Positions 36,326 through 45,583 are shown, numbered from the stretch's first letter. The stretch: DNA of 64,000 bases from Sphaerisporangium krabiense (GCF_014200435.1 NZ_JACHBR010000002.1:424501-488500), one strand, 5' to 3'. Numbers and translations are program-made. The notes: generated from the sequence alone by a model not told the origin.

Positions 36326-36757
36326 ATGGATCTCGTGCCAGAGAACCCAGCGGGCCGGGGGGACGCGGGGCCGGGCGAGGACGTCGAGGAGCTCGCCACC
36401 CGCCTGTTCCAGATGGCCAGGTCCGGTCAGACCGATCGCCTGTGCGCCTACGTCGACGCCGGCGTCCCGGCGAACCTGCACAACGACAAGGGCGACACCC
36501 TGCTCATGCTCGCCGCCTACCACGGCCACGCCGGCACGGTGCGGGCCCTCCTCGACCGCGGGGCCGACCCCTCGCGCGCCAACGACCGCGGGCAGACCCC
36601 GCTCGCGGGCGCGGTGTTCAAGCAACTGCCCGACGTGGTGCGCGCCCTGCTGGACGCCGGCGCCGACCCCGGGCAGGGCACTCCGTCGGCCGTCGAGACC
36701 GCGCGCATGTTCGGCCAGGAGGAGTTCCTGGCGTGGTTCACGGACGACCGCCGATAG
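36326..36757 (+). CDS. Ankyrin repeat protein
   Basis: A 143-residue soluble protein. Three ankyrin units are visible: KGDTLLMLAAYHGHAGTVRA, then RGQTPLAGAVFKQLPDVVRA, and a shorter third SAVETARMFGQEEFLAWF. The residues upstream of the chosen ATG do not match the family, and a G-rich GGGGGG ribosome-like run precedes it. Small ankyrin proteins usually bind a partner protein; none is indicated by the neighbours. Confidence 0.88.
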   Translation: MDLVPENPAGRGDAGPGEDVEELATRLFQMARSGQTDRLCAYVDAGVPANLHNDKGDTLLMLAAYHGHAGTVRALLDRGADPSRANDRGQTPLAGAVFKQLPDVVRALLDAGADPGQGTPSAVETARMFGQEEFLAWFTDDRR

Positions 36758-36817
36758 TGCCGGACATAAATGAGTTGCGATGTGGTTACGGGCAGTCTTT
36801 GTTGCCATGATGTGGGA

Positions 36818-37810
36818 ATGGCTGATTTAGCGGCATCACAGCTTGTTCTGCCAGATTTGTCGTGCCCGTTTCCCAGCCTGATCAGCCCTTACGCCGCTCA
36901 GGTCGACCGGGAGACGCTCTCCTGGCTGCGCGCCTGCCGCATGATCGACGACCCCGCCGAGCTGGAGCGCTACCGCGAGGCCGCCTACGGCTACCTCGGC
37001 GCCCGCGCCTACCCCTACGCGTCCTACGAGATGCTCCGGCTGGTCACCGACTGGTGCGTCTGGCTCTTCGCGTTCGACGACGCCTTCTGCGAGTCCGACC
37101 GGCGGTCCGCCGAGATCGCCAGGGCGCTGCCGCAGCTGCTGATCGTCCTGGACGACCTCGACGCGGGCATCCCGGTGGAGAACCCGTTCGCGCGGGGCAT
37201 GCGCGACGTCATGCGCCGGGTCGCCGCCGCCGGGAACGCCGACCAGCTCGACGGCTGGCGCGCGCTCACCAAGGACTACCTGTTCGCCCAGGTCTGGGAG
37301 GCCGCCAACCGCGAGGACGCCGTCGTCCCCCACTACAACGACTACGTCTTCATGCGGCGCAGGACGGGCGCCATGCCGACGGTCTTCTCGCTGATCGAGC
37401 TCGCCACCGGGCAGGCGCTGACCCCCGAGGAACGGCGCGCGCCCGGCGTGCGTGCCATCACCGAGTGCGCCAACGACGTCGTCGTCTGGGACAACGACCT
37501 GCTCTCCTACGCCAAGGAGCGCGAGGGGGTCAACGCGGGCAACAACCTGGTCAGCGTGCTGGTCCGGCACGGCGACCGGACCACCCAGGAGGCCATGGAC
37601 CACATCGGCCGGCTGCGCGACCGGGCCGTGGCCCGGATGCTCGCGCTGCGCGCGGAGATCGCCGCGTGGGGCTCGGAGGCGGTGATGGCCTACGTGCGCG
37701 GGCTGGAGCACTGGGTCAGCGGCAGCGTGGCCTACTCCCTCACCAGCACCCGGTACACCCGCGCCTGGAAGGGCACCACCGCCGCCGTCGCCTGGCGGGA
37801 CCGCAACTGA
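36818..37810 (+). CDS. Class I terpene synthase (probable sesquiterpene cyclase)
   Basis: A 330-residue cyclase. The Asp-rich motif is FDDAFCESD near residue 82 (DDxxxE-type), the NSE triad is NDLLSYAKE near 225, a pyrophosphate-sensor Arg lies in RRRTGAMPT, and the C-terminal Arg-Tyr pair is in TSTRYTRAW. All metal-binding residues are present, so it should be active on a prenyl diphosphate, most likely farnesyl. No prenyltransferase, methyltransferase or P450 is next to it. The ATG giving MADLAASQL is preferred; an upstream ATG at 36770 would add 16 residues unlike the family. Confidence 0.92.
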   Translation: MADLAASQLVLPDLSCPFPSLISPYAAQVDRETLSWLRACRMIDDPAELERYREAAYGYLGARAYPYASYEMLRLVTDWCVWLFAFDDAFCESDRRSAEIARALPQLLIVLDDLDAGIPVENPFARGMRDVMRRVAAAGNADQLDGWRALTKDYLFAQVWEAANREDAVVPHYNDYVFMRRRTGAMPTVFSLIELATGQALTPEERRAPGVRAITECANDVVVWDNDLLSYAKEREGVNAGNNLVSVLVRHGDRTTQEAMDHIGRLRDRAVARMLALRAEIAAWGSEAVMAYVRGLEHWVSGSVAYSLTSTRYTRAWKGTTAAVAWRDRN

Positions 37811-37820
37811 GCGCCGAGGA

Positions 37821-37844
37821 GCCGCCGGGGCCTCACCCGGCGGC
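37821..37844. terminator. Bidirectional hairpin between terpene synthase and STAND gene
   Basis: GCCGCCGGG (37821-37829) and CCCGGCGGC (37836-37844) form a perfect 9-bp stem with a 6-base loop in the 22-bp convergent gap. It overlaps the stop of the leftward gene. Confidence 0.6.
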
Positions 37845-39935
37845 GTCGATCTCGCCCATGGCGTAGCCGACGGCCTCCTCGAACTCCATGCGCGTGCCCT
37901 GCAGGTAGGCCTCCTGGTACGCCTCCTCGCCGAGCAGGCGCTTGCACTCCTTGACGCACTGCTCGTGCTCGGTGCCGAAGAACGGCGAGCCGAACAAGGG
38001 GAGGCCGAAGAGCTGCCAGTTGACCTGGGCGGCGCCGAGGATGCGCGCCGCCCGCGCCGCGTCCCCCTGGTCCAGGGCGAGCTGCGACAGCGTCTCCATC
38101 GCCACCACGGCCCCGAGCACGTCGTGGAAGTGGCGCTTGATGCGCAGGGCCTCCTGGGCGCTGAACACCGCGTCCGCGGTCCTGCCCGTCATGCGCTCGA
38201 TCGCCGAGGTCGCCCACACGGCGTAGGAGCGCAGCCACAGCTCGCCGCGCTCGGCGCAGAGGTGGCGGCAGTCGCGCAGCAGCGACTCGGCCTCCTCCAG
38301 CTCGTCCTGCTGGGTGAGCACGACCGCCAGCTCGACGATCGCCGGCAGCAGGCCGGGGTTCAGCTCGCGCCCGCTGCGGTGGAACTCGATCGCCACGCCG
38401 AGCAGCGCGGTCGCCTTGTGCAGGTCGCCCTGCAGCCAGGCGGCGGTGCCCTGCATCTTGGTCGCCAGGATCACCGCGATCGAGTCGCCGACCCGGACGG
38501 CGTCGTTCGCGCACTGCTCCGCGGCCTCCAGCGCGCCGCCGGTGTCGCCCTGGGCGCTGCGGACGTACGACAGCACCCACAGCGCCTTGCAGCGCTGCCT
38601 GCTCGGGTCGGGCGAGGCCCGCAGCGCCCGCTCCAGGTACAGCCGGCCCTCGCGGGCGAACCCGCAGGCCACCCACATGAACCACAGCGAGGACAGCAGC
38701 GTGAGCCCGGTGCGGGCCTCCTGGGGGTCGCGCAGGCAGAAGTCCAGCGCGGCGCGGATGTTGTCGTGCTCCTGGCGCATGCGCCCGAACCAGTACACCT
38801 GCCGCGGCCCCGACCAGGCCATCTCGCCCTGCTCGGCGAGCGCCAGGTAGTAGTCGCGGTGCCGGCGGCGCAGGTCCTCGGTCTCGCCGAGCTTGTCCAG
38901 CCACTCGAGGCCGTACTGGCGCAGGGTGTCCAGCAGGCGGTAGCGGGAGCCCGAGCGCTCGGCGACGCTCAGCAGGATGGACTTCTCCACCAGCCCGGAG
39001 ATCAGGTCCATGATGATCCCCTCGGGCAGGGTGTCGCCGGAGCAGACCTGAGAGGCGGCCTCCAGCTCGAAGTCGCCGGAGAAGATGGAAAGGCGCGCCC
39101 ACAGCAGCCGCTCGGCCGGCTCGCACAGCTCGTGGCTCCAGCCGATCGCCGCGCGCAGCGTCTGGTGGCGCGGCAGCGCGGTGCGGCTGGCCCCCGCGAG
39201 CAGGCTGAAGCGGTCGGTCAGCAGCGCGAGGATCTGCTCCACCGACAGCGCGCGCAGCCGCACGGCGGCGAGCTCAAGCGCCAGCGGGATGCCGTCCAGC
39301 CGCCTGCACAGCTCGGAGACGGCCAGGATGTTGTTCTCGTCGACGGCGAAGCCCGAGACCACGGCCGCGGCGCGCTCGGAGAAGAGCAGGACCGCCTCGT
39401 TGACGTACGGGCTCTCGGCGCCGTCGTCGCCGGGCACGGCCAGCGGCGGGACCGGGACGGACTGCTCGCCCGGCACGCCGAGCGACTGCCTGCTGGTGGC
39501 GAGCACCCGCACGCCCGGGGCCGCGCGCAGGATCCGCTCGATGAGCTCGGCGGCCGCGGTCAGGACGTGCTCGCAGGAGTCGATGACGAGCAGCAGCTCA
39601 CGGTCGCCCAGCCACTCGGCCAGCGTGTCCGCCTCCGGGCGCGCCGACTGGTCGGCGATGCCGAGGGCCGCGTTGACCGCGTGCGCGACCATGAACGGGT
39701 CCTGCAGGCGGGACAGGTCGGCGTACCAGACGCCGTCGGGGAAGTGCCCGGCGACCTGGTGGGCCGCGCGCAGCGCCGTGCGCGACTTGCCCACGCCGCC
39801 GATGCCCGTCACGGTCACGAGCCGGTGGTCGCGGAGACGTTGCCCGAGGGTGGCGAGCAGGCGGTCCCTGCCCACGAAGCTGGTGAGCTCCGCGGGGAGG
39901 TTTCCGTCTCTTCGCCATGAACTCGGCGATGTCAT
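37833..39935 (-). CDS. STAND ATPase (NB-ARC plus TPR), AfsR/LuxR-like without an HTH
   Basis: A 700-residue signal-transduction ATPase. NB-ARC begins at about residue 18 with SFVGRDRLLATLGQRL; P-loop GIGGVGKSRTAL is near 45, Walker B LLLVIDSCEHVL near 122, and GLPLALELAA-type motif IPLALELAA near 210. TPR-like helices fill the C-terminal 350 residues. The same core is normally fused to a LuxR-type HTH (C-terminal) or a SARP domain (N-terminal), but neither is present: the chain ends EAVGYAMGEIDAAG. It must act through a partner or another route. It starts at ATG behind GAGGCGG. Confidence 0.85.
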   Translation of the reverse strand: MTSPSSWRRDGNLPAELTSFVGRDRLLATLGQRLRDHRLVTVTGIGGVGKSRTALRAAHQVAGHFPDGVWYADLSRLQDPFMVAHAVNAALGIADQSARPEADTLAEWLGDRELLLVIDSCEHVLTAAAELIERILRAAPGVRVLATSRQSLGVPGEQSVPVPPLAVPGDDGAESPYVNEAVLLFSERAAAVVSGFAVDENNILAVSELCRRLDGIPLALELAAVRLRALSVEQILALLTDRFSLLAGASRTALPRHQTLRAAIGWSHELCEPAERLLWARLSIFSGDFELEAASQVCSGDTLPEGIIMDLISGLVEKSILLSVAERSGSRYRLLDTLRQYGLEWLDKLGETEDLRRRHRDYYLALAEQGEMAWSGPRQVYWFGRMRQEHDNIRAALDFCLRDPQEARTGLTLLSSLWFMWVACGFAREGRLYLERALRASPDPSRQRCKALWVLSYVRSAQGDTGGALEAAEQCANDAVRVGDSIAVILATKMQGTAAWLQGDLHKATALLGVAIEFHRSGRELNPGLLPAIVELAVVLTQQDELEEAESLLRDCRHLCAERGELWLRSYAVWATSAIERMTGRTADAVFSAQEALRIKRHFHDVLGAVVAMETLSQLALDQGDAARAARILGAAQVNWQLFGLPLFGSPFFGTEHEQCVKECKRLLGEEAYQEAYLQGTRMEFEEAVGYAMGEIDAAG

Positions 39936-40145
39936 GGCCGCCTCACGTGGGGGTCGATCCGGCGTGCGTCCTGCCCGCATCGTACCCGCGCGGGCCGGAG
40001 GGCGTCCCCGTGCTCGAGACGCCCCGCGGGTGCGTGCCGGTGCTCGGCACGGCCCGGAACCAGTTATTAGGGGTATGGCGGGAAACGAGGGAGTCTTGGC
40101 CGACCAGGCGATCGTGACGGTCCCCGGGCGCGTAGCATTGTCCCC

Positions 40146-40313
40146 GTGACTGTGCATGAGCCGGATGACCTGCGTCCGGTGGACCTCTCCGACGAGGGGC
40201 CGCCGGTGCTGCCCGACCAGACGAGCGACGAGAGTGACTCCGCCTGGGGCGAGTGGCGATCGTCCGACGACGTGTCCCGGTTGCTGGAGGAGCGCCCGCC
40301 GCACTGGGACTGA
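40146..40313 (+). CDS. Small acidic conserved actinobacterial protein
   Basis: A 55-residue protein starting at GTG. It is strongly acidic (DLSDEGPPVLPDQTSDESDS) and ends with the hallmark RLLEERPPHWD, a C-terminus I recognise from an uncharacterised family of small actinobacterial proteins. No Shine-Dalgarno is present, but TAGCAT lies 7 bp before the GTG, which fits a leaderless transcript. A strong terminator follows within 50 bp, so it forms its own transcription unit. Function unknown. Confidence 0.7.
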   Translation: MTVHEPDDLRPVDLSDEGPPVLPDQTSDESDSAWGEWRSSDDVSRLLEERPPHWD

Positions 40314-40361
40314 CGCCCGTCGTCCGGCCCGTGCGGACACCTCCGCCGGGCCTGAAGCATG

Positions 40362-40404
40362 GAAGCCACGGCCCCGGAGATCTTCTCTCCGGGGCCGTGG
40401 CTTC
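40362..40404. terminator. 19-bp perfect-stem bidirectional terminator
   Basis: GAAGCCACGGCCCCGGAGA (40362-40380), a TCTTC loop, and the exact complement TCTCCGGGGCCGTGGCTTC (40386-40404). It lies between two convergent genes and is the strongest terminator in the window. Confidence 0.9.
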
Positions 40405-40439
40405 TCGCATGTCCGTCCGCGTGTCCGGGGCCGTGACGC

Positions 40440-41801
40440 TCAGGCGTGGTGCGCCGCGCCCGCGCCGTTCAGGCTGAGGACCGGCTCCTCGCTCGCGGGC
40501 CGGTCATCGCTCATGGGCCGGTCGTCGCTCAGGAACTGCTCGTCGCCCATGGGCCTGTCCTCGGCGTCGGAGCCGTCCGGCACCACGATGGCGGGGAACG
40601 TCCCGGTGTCGATGATGCCGTGCTCGTTGTAGGCGGCCTCGATCAGCGCGTGTGCCCGGGGCTCCAGCTTCCACAGCGCCCGGTACTCGCGGGCAGCGGC
40701 CAGCGAGACGCCCGTCTCCCTGGCGATGTCGGCCGCGCGCGGCACGAACCTGCGCTCGATCTGCTTGTCCCAGTACTGGCGCGCCGCGCGCATCAGGGCC
40801 GCGCGCTGGGCCGTGTCGACCACCTGGGGCGCCGGCTCCACCGTCACGGCGGCGTCCTCGTCGTCGTCCACGTCGGCGATGTAGGTGACCGGGCGGCCGC
40901 TCGCCACCGGAAGGGCCTGCGGGGCGGGCTGCTCCTGCTCCGGCTCCCAGGGCACCGGCGGACGCAGGTCGATCAGGGCGCTCGTGTTGTACAGCGCGCC
41001 GATCTGCGACAGCAGGGCCTCCTGACGCTCGGCGTCGACCGCGAGGCCGGTGTGCTCGACGGCCTGGTCCATCATGCGGTCCAGCTTGGCGAGCGCGGCG
41101 CGCATCTTGCGGTCGGAGGCGCCCGCCTCGCGCAGCGCGCGGGCGCGCTTGGCGGCCAGGGCCACGCGGGTCAGCCTGCGGTGCGCATCGACCTCGGTCA
41201 CGGTGCGGTCGCTGACCTCGGCGAGGCCCATCCGGACCATCGCGCGCTCCGGGGTGAACCGCCACTTGATGCGGGAACGCCCGGTGATGCGGTGCCGCTC
41301 GATGGCCATGCCGCGCTCCCACAGCCACGCGGCCACCAGGGGGGCGGCGAGCCGGAAGATGGCCTCGGCGAGGCTGCGGGCGTCCAGGCTGGACAGCACC
41401 GCCGACAGGCCGGTCAGCACCCACACGGCCATGCCGTCGATGCCGGCCGAGAAGTTCTCGCGCATGTTGCGGCGGGCGCGCACGGCGCTGGTGATCACCG
41501 CGACCTCGATGAACGCGAAGAGCAGCAGGCGCAGCGGCCCGTCGAACCCGAGCACGTCACCGGAGAACCGCCACATGCCCTGGGCGGACACGCCGGTCGC
41601 GATGCTGGCGGCGACGATGGTCAGGATGTCCTCTGCCGGACGGTTCGCTGCGAACTTCTGATAGCCGCGGGACGCCGCGCGGTAGGCGGCGCGCAGGGCG
41701 AGGTACGCGAGGACGAGGGCGACCAGAGTGGACACGCAGATGATGGCCGCTCCGAGCGGATTGTCCGCCGCGTACGTGGTCAATTGATCGATGGGGGGCA
41801 T
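40440..41801 (-). CDS. DUF2637 membrane protein with regulatory-like C-terminus
   Basis: A 453-residue protein. The N-terminal half has four hydrophobic helices (first AAIICVSTLVALVLAYLALR) in the DUF2637 pattern, a family found in actinomycete chromosomes, plasmids and integrative elements near transfer or spread genes. The C-terminal half is soluble: a basic helical linker, then an Ala/Arg-rich segment RFVPRAADIARETGVSLAAA that looks like a helix-turn-helix, and an acidic tail with the repeat DDRPMSDDRPAS. No integrase, replication or transfer gene is nearby, so mobility is not supported. Confidence 0.78.
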   Translation of the reverse strand: MPPIDQLTTYAADNPLGAAIICVSTLVALVLAYLALRAAYRAASRGYQKFAANRPAEDILTIVAASIATGVSAQGMWRFSGDVLGFDGPLRLLLFAFIEVAVITSAVRARRNMRENFSAGIDGMAVWVLTGLSAVLSSLDARSLAEAIFRLAAPLVAAWLWERGMAIERHRITGRSRIKWRFTPERAMVRMGLAEVSDRTVTEVDAHRRLTRVALAAKRARALREAGASDRKMRAALAKLDRMMDQAVEHTGLAVDAERQEALLSQIGALYNTSALIDLRPPVPWEPEQEQPAPQALPVASGRPVTYIADVDDDEDAAVTVEPAPQVVDTAQRAALMRAARQYWDKQIERRFVPRAADIARETGVSLAAAREYRALWKLEPRAHALIEAAYNEHGIIDTGTFPAIVVPDGSDAEDRPMGDEQFLSDDRPMSDDRPASEEPVLSLNGAGAAHHA

Positions 41802-41944
41802 CAGTCACTGTCCGTCATTCTCGATGTCCGACAGGATTACCGGAAGGATCATTTCAGACCCGCGGCGCTGATGTTCCCTCAAACCCCTTATGTCGCACAG
41901 AAAGTCGACCACATCTGGGATCCCGGACACACCAGGGGTGCCGC

Positions 41945-41965
41945 GCCGCCCCGCCGGGGGGCGGC
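41945..41965 (-). terminator. Hairpin after the ABC permease gene
   Basis: GCCGCCCC (41945-41952) and GGGGCGGC (41958-41965) form a perfect 8-bp stem with a 5-base loop, 7 bp beyond the stop of the leftward permease. Confidence 0.5.
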
Positions 41966-41971
41966 GGGACG

Positions 41972-42862
41972 CTACGAGACGACGTCCTTGCGGCGGAACC
42001 GGCGGAAGGCCAAGGCGACGAGGACGGCCGCGTAGGTCACCGAGAGCGATGCCCCCTTGGTCATGCCGCTCCAGTCCAGCTCCGGTGCCAGCGCGTCCAG
42101 CCAGGCGGTGTTCCAGAACGTCGGCAGGAACTCGCGTACCACGCCCAGCGCCTCCACCGCCTGCAGGATGTTGCTCACGATGACCAGCCCCACCGCGCCC
42201 CCGACCGCGCCCAGCGGCGAGTCCGTGCTCACCGAGAGCAGGAACGCCAGGGCCGCCACGACGAGCTGGCTCACCAGGGCGTAGCCCACCACGATCCCGA
42301 AGCGCGGCAGCACCGTGGCGGCCGCGATGGTCTCGCCCGTGCCGGGCAGGCGGATGTCGTTCCACCCGAACGCCACCGTGCCCGCCAGCAGGGCCATCAA
42401 CGGCAGCGCCACCACAGCCGTCGCCGAGTACGCCAGCGCCACCACGAGCTTCTGCCGCAGCAGCCGGTCCCGAGGCACCGGCGCGGCCAGCAGGTAGCGC
42501 AGCGACGACCAGCTCGCCTCGCTCGCCACCGTGTCCCCGCAGAACAGGGCCACGGCCACCACCAGCAGCAGCGTCGCCGACACCGACAGCACGAACGCGG
42601 CGAAGTTCAGCCCGCCCTGGGTGGCCAGGTCCGACAGCCGCAGGGTGCTCTGCTGCGCGGGCGCGGGACCGAGGGCGAACGCCGCCACGAGGATCCACGG
42701 CAACGCCAGCAGCAGCCCGAACATCACCAGCGTCCGCCGCCGCCGGAACTGCCGCACGAACTCCACCCGCAACGGCAACGTGCCCCGCACGGCTCCGGTG
42801 ACCCGCCCTGCGCCGTTCCCGGCCGCCGTTTCCCTCGCGCCAGTCCGCGCCGGTCCGCTCAT
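41972..42862 (-). CDS. ABC-2-type transporter permease
   Basis: A 296-residue permease with six hydrophobic helices (LVMFGLLLALPWILVAAFAL first). The conserved pattern of ABC-2 exporters, CGDTVASEASWSSLRYLLAA, is present between helices two and three. It pairs with the ATPase half of the hydrolase fusion encoded upstream, whose stop it overlaps by 4 bp. The substrate is unknown. Confidence 0.88.
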   Translation of the reverse strand: MSGPARTGARETAAGNGAGRVTGAVRGTLPLRVEFVRQFRRRRTLVMFGLLLALPWILVAAFALGPAPAQQSTLRLSDLATQGGLNFAAFVLSVSATLLLVVAVALFCGDTVASEASWSSLRYLLAAPVPRDRLLRQKLVVALAYSATAVVALPLMALLAGTVAFGWNDIRLPGTGETIAAATVLPRFGIVVGYALVSQLVVAALAFLLSVSTDSPLGAVGGAVGLVIVSNILQAVEALGVVREFLPTFWNTAWLDALAPELDWSGMTKGASLSVTYAAVLVALAFRRFRRKDVVS

Positions 42863-45468
42863 GCCCTGCCTCCGCCGTCTCCGATCAGGTCGAGGAACAC
42901 GTCCTCCAGACGCCCCGGCGCGCCGCCCGCGGGCGCGTTCCCGAGCAGGTCGCCCACCGGGCCCGCCGTGACCAGCCGGCCCCGGTGCATGACCACCACG
43001 TGGTCGCAGGTCTGCTCCACCTCGGCGAGCAGGTGGCTCGACACGATCACCGTCCGGCCGTGCCGCGCGTACCGGATCAGCACCCGGCGCATCTCGGCGA
43101 TCTGCGGAGGATCGAGGCCGTTGGTCGGCTCGTCCAGCACCAGCAGGTCGGGCAGACCGAGCATGGCCTGCGCGATGGCCAGCCGCTGCCGCATGCCCTG
43201 CGAGTACGTGCGCACCGCGCGGTCCAGCGCCGCGCCCAGCCCGGCGATCTCCAGCGCCTCCGCGGCGTGGGCCTCCTCGGCCGGACGGCCGGTGGCCCGC
43301 CAGTACAGGTCGATGTTCTCCCTGCCGGTCAGGTGCGGCAGGAAACCCGGGCCCTCCACGAACGCGCCGACGCGGCCCAGCACGGGCGCGCCCGGCGTCA
43401 CGCGGTGCCCGAACACGCGGATCTCGCCCGCGTCCGGGTGGATCAGCCCGAGCGTCATGCGCATCGTGGTCGTCTTGCCCGCGCCGTTCGGCCCGAGCAG
43501 GCCGAGCACCTGGCCGCGCTCCACGCGGAACGACAGGCCGTCCACGGCGAGCTCGCCGTCGCGGTACTTCTTGGTCAGCCCGGTGATGCGCAGCGGCACG
43601 TTCGCGAGCGACGGGTCCGGGGCGTCCGCGCGCCGGCCGCGTCCGGCCAGCCCCAGCGCGACCGCGACGGCCAGCGCCGCCAGGGGCAGCGCCCAGGTCC
43701 ACCAGGACGGGCCGGTCGCGGCCGTCCGCAGCGCCGGGTCGGTGGGGACGGTGAGCGACGGCGCGGCGGCCACGCGGAACACCGCGGGGGAGGTGCCCGA
43801 GGCGTACCCCATGTCGGTGGTGCCGACCACGACCCGCAGCCGGTGCCCGGCGTCGAACCGGTGGTCGATCGCCGGGAGCGTCACCGTCACCGGCGTGCCC
43901 GCGGGCGTGGCGGTGACCCGGAACGGCGCCACCAGCCCCTGCGGCAGCGCCGGGCGCTGGCCGCCGACGTCGTAGACCTTGGCGAACAGCGTGACCTCGC
44001 CCGTCCCGTACACCGTGAGGCCCGCCGTGGGGGATCCGGTGACCTGCAGCGGCGCGGCCAGCGGCGCCGACTCGAACGCGGCGGCCTGGCCCGGCATGTC
44101 CAGGGCCAGGCCCGCCGCCTGCGAGCCGCCGAGGTTGCCGAGCAGGCCGCCGATGCCCGGCACGCTGGAGATCGCGGCGGGCGAGCCGCCCGGCGGGACG
44201 GCCACCGGCTGCGCGGGCCCGGAGAGCGGGACGGACGTGCGCGAGGCGCCCGAGACGCCCGGATAGCGGCCCGCGACGGCGTGGACGAGCACGGGGCGCC
44301 GCGTGCCCGGGTCGCGCCCGCCGTCCCGGGTGACGGTGAACGCCTCCCCGGCCCCGGCGGCGTCCTTCTTCAGCCAGCGGTCGAACCAGCCGATCGTGCG
44401 GTCGGCCACCCAGTCAGCCTCGCCGTCCCCGCCGTCGTGCCCGCCGTCGAACCAGGCGACCTCCACGGGCGCGCCGGTCGCGGCGATGGCCCTGGCGTTG
44501 GCGTCGGCGTGCCCGAGCGGGAACAGCGAGTCCCGCTTGCCCTGGATGAGCAGGCTCGGCACCCGGATCCTGCCCGGCACCGAGACGGGGCTGGACCGGC
44601 GCAGCGTGGCCACGGCGCCGGCGGTCGCCCGGCCCGTCGTCGCCACCTCCGCGTACATGGCACAGATCTCCGGGAGGAACCGCCCGCATTGCACGTCCGG
44701 CGTCCCCCCGGCCGGACCTCCGGACCCACCCCGGCCCCCGGAGGTCCCCGAGCCGCCCGACGTCCCGGAGCCGCCGGCCGCGCCGCCCCCGAGCGCCGCG
44801 GCCAGGCCGCCGCCCGGCGCGAGCGGCGAGTCGGCGCCCCTGCTGAAGAACAGCCCGGCCCACATGCGCTTGAACACCCCGTGCAGCGGCCCGGCCCCCG
44901 TGGCGTCGGGGAACAGCGCGTCGGCCAGGTCGTACCAGGTGATCTGCGGGACGATCGCGTCGATCCTGGCGTCGTAGGCGGCGGCCATCAGCGTGATCGC
45001 CCCGCCGTAGGAGCCGCCCGCCGCCCCGAGACGCGGGTCGCCCGGCCCGTCGAGCACCACCTCGGGCCGTTTCGCCAGCCAGTCGACGAGCTGCCGGACG
45101 TCCTTGACCTCGTAGTCCGGCGAGTTCAGCGCGATCTGCCCGCCGGAGGCGCCGAACCCGCGCGCCGACCAGGTCAGCACGGCGTAGCCGCGCCGCGCCA
45201 GCAGCTCGGCCTCGGCGCGCACGCTCGCCTTGCTGCCGCCGAACCCGTGGGCCAGCAGCACGGCGGGCCCCTTCTTCCCGCCCGCGGGCGGGAAGAAGGT
45301 GGTGTCGAGCGTGACCCGCTGGTCGTCGCGCGGGCCGTCCACGACCGGGATCGTCTGGTCGATCGCCCGCACCGGCGGCGACGACGGCCACAGGACCCAG
45401 ATCGCCGCGCCCGCCACCAGTACGGCCGCCACGATCAGCGCGACCGGCCGCCTCCCCCCAAGCTTCAT
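42859..45468 (-). CDS. Fusion: exported alpha/beta hydrolase (CocE/S15-like) plus ABC transporter ATPase
   Basis: An 869-residue two-part protein. It starts with a membrane anchor (PVALIVAAVLVAGAAIWVLW), then an S15/CocE-like alpha/beta hydrolase (about 40-390) with nucleophile elbow GGSYGGAI, and a C-terminal jelly-roll-like region (about 400-570). A second hydrophobic helix (WWTWALPLAALAVAVALGLA) near 590 leads into a complete ABC ATPase: Walker A LLGPNGAGKTTTM, signature YSQGMRQRLAIAQAM, Walker B LLVLDEPTNGLDP. With two membrane spans the hydrolase would be outside and the ATPase inside. A Gly/Ser/Thr linker (SGTSGGSGTSGGRGGSGG) sits in the hydrolase cap. The permease partner follows in the same operon. 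Confidence 0.88.
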   Translation of the reverse strand: MKLGGRRPVALIVAAVLVAGAAIWVLWPSSPPVRAIDQTIPVVDGPRDDQRVTLDTTFFPPAGGKKGPAVLLAHGFGGSKASVRAEAELLARRGYAVLTWSARGFGASGGQIALNSPDYEVKDVRQLVDWLAKRPEVVLDGPGDPRLGAAGGSYGGAITLMAAAYDARIDAIVPQITWYDLADALFPDATGAGPLHGVFKRMWAGLFFSRGADSPLAPGGGLAAALGGGAAGGSGTSGGSGTSGGRGGSGGPAGGTPDVQCGRFLPEICAMYAEVATTGRATAGAVATLRRSSPVSVPGRIRVPSLLIQGKRDSLFPLGHADANARAIAATGAPVEVAWFDGGHDGGDGEADWVADRTIGWFDRWLKKDAAGAGEAFTVTRDGGRDPGTRRPVLVHAVAGRYPGVSGASRTSVPLSGPAQPVAVPPGGSPAAISSVPGIGGLLGNLGGSQAAGLALDMPGQAAAFESAPLAAPLQVTGSPTAGLTVYGTGEVTLFAKVYDVGGQRPALPQGLVAPFRVTATPAGTPVTVTLPAIDHRFDAGHRLRVVVGTTDMGYASGTSPAVFRVAAAPSLTVPTDPALRTAATGPSWWTWALPLAALAVAVALGLAGRGRRADAPDPSLANVPLRITGLTKKYRDGELAVDGLSFRVERGQVLGLLGPNGAGKTTTMRMTLGLIHPDAGEIRVFGHRVTPGAPVLGRVGAFVEGPGFLPHLTGRENIDLYWRATGRPAEEAHAAEALEIAGLGAALDRAVRTYSQGMRQRLAIAQAMLGLPDLLVLDEPTNGLDPPQIAEMRRVLIRYARHGRTVIVSSHLLAEVEQTCDHVVVMHRGRLVTAGPVGDLLGNAPAGGAPGRLEDVFLDLIGDGGGRA

Positions 45469-45583
45469 GCCGTGAGCCTACTGATCGGCGCTGAGAGCCC
45501 GCTGAGACGCGGCTTCCAGGTGGGGTGTTCTCCGGGTAATCCCCGATTGCGGTACATGTCGAGGACCGGCATCATTTCTTCGC

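Noticed and set aside
40440-41801. DUF2637 gene as sign of an integrative element
   Set aside because: No integrase, replication or transfer gene, tRNA attachment site or flanking direct repeat is visible.
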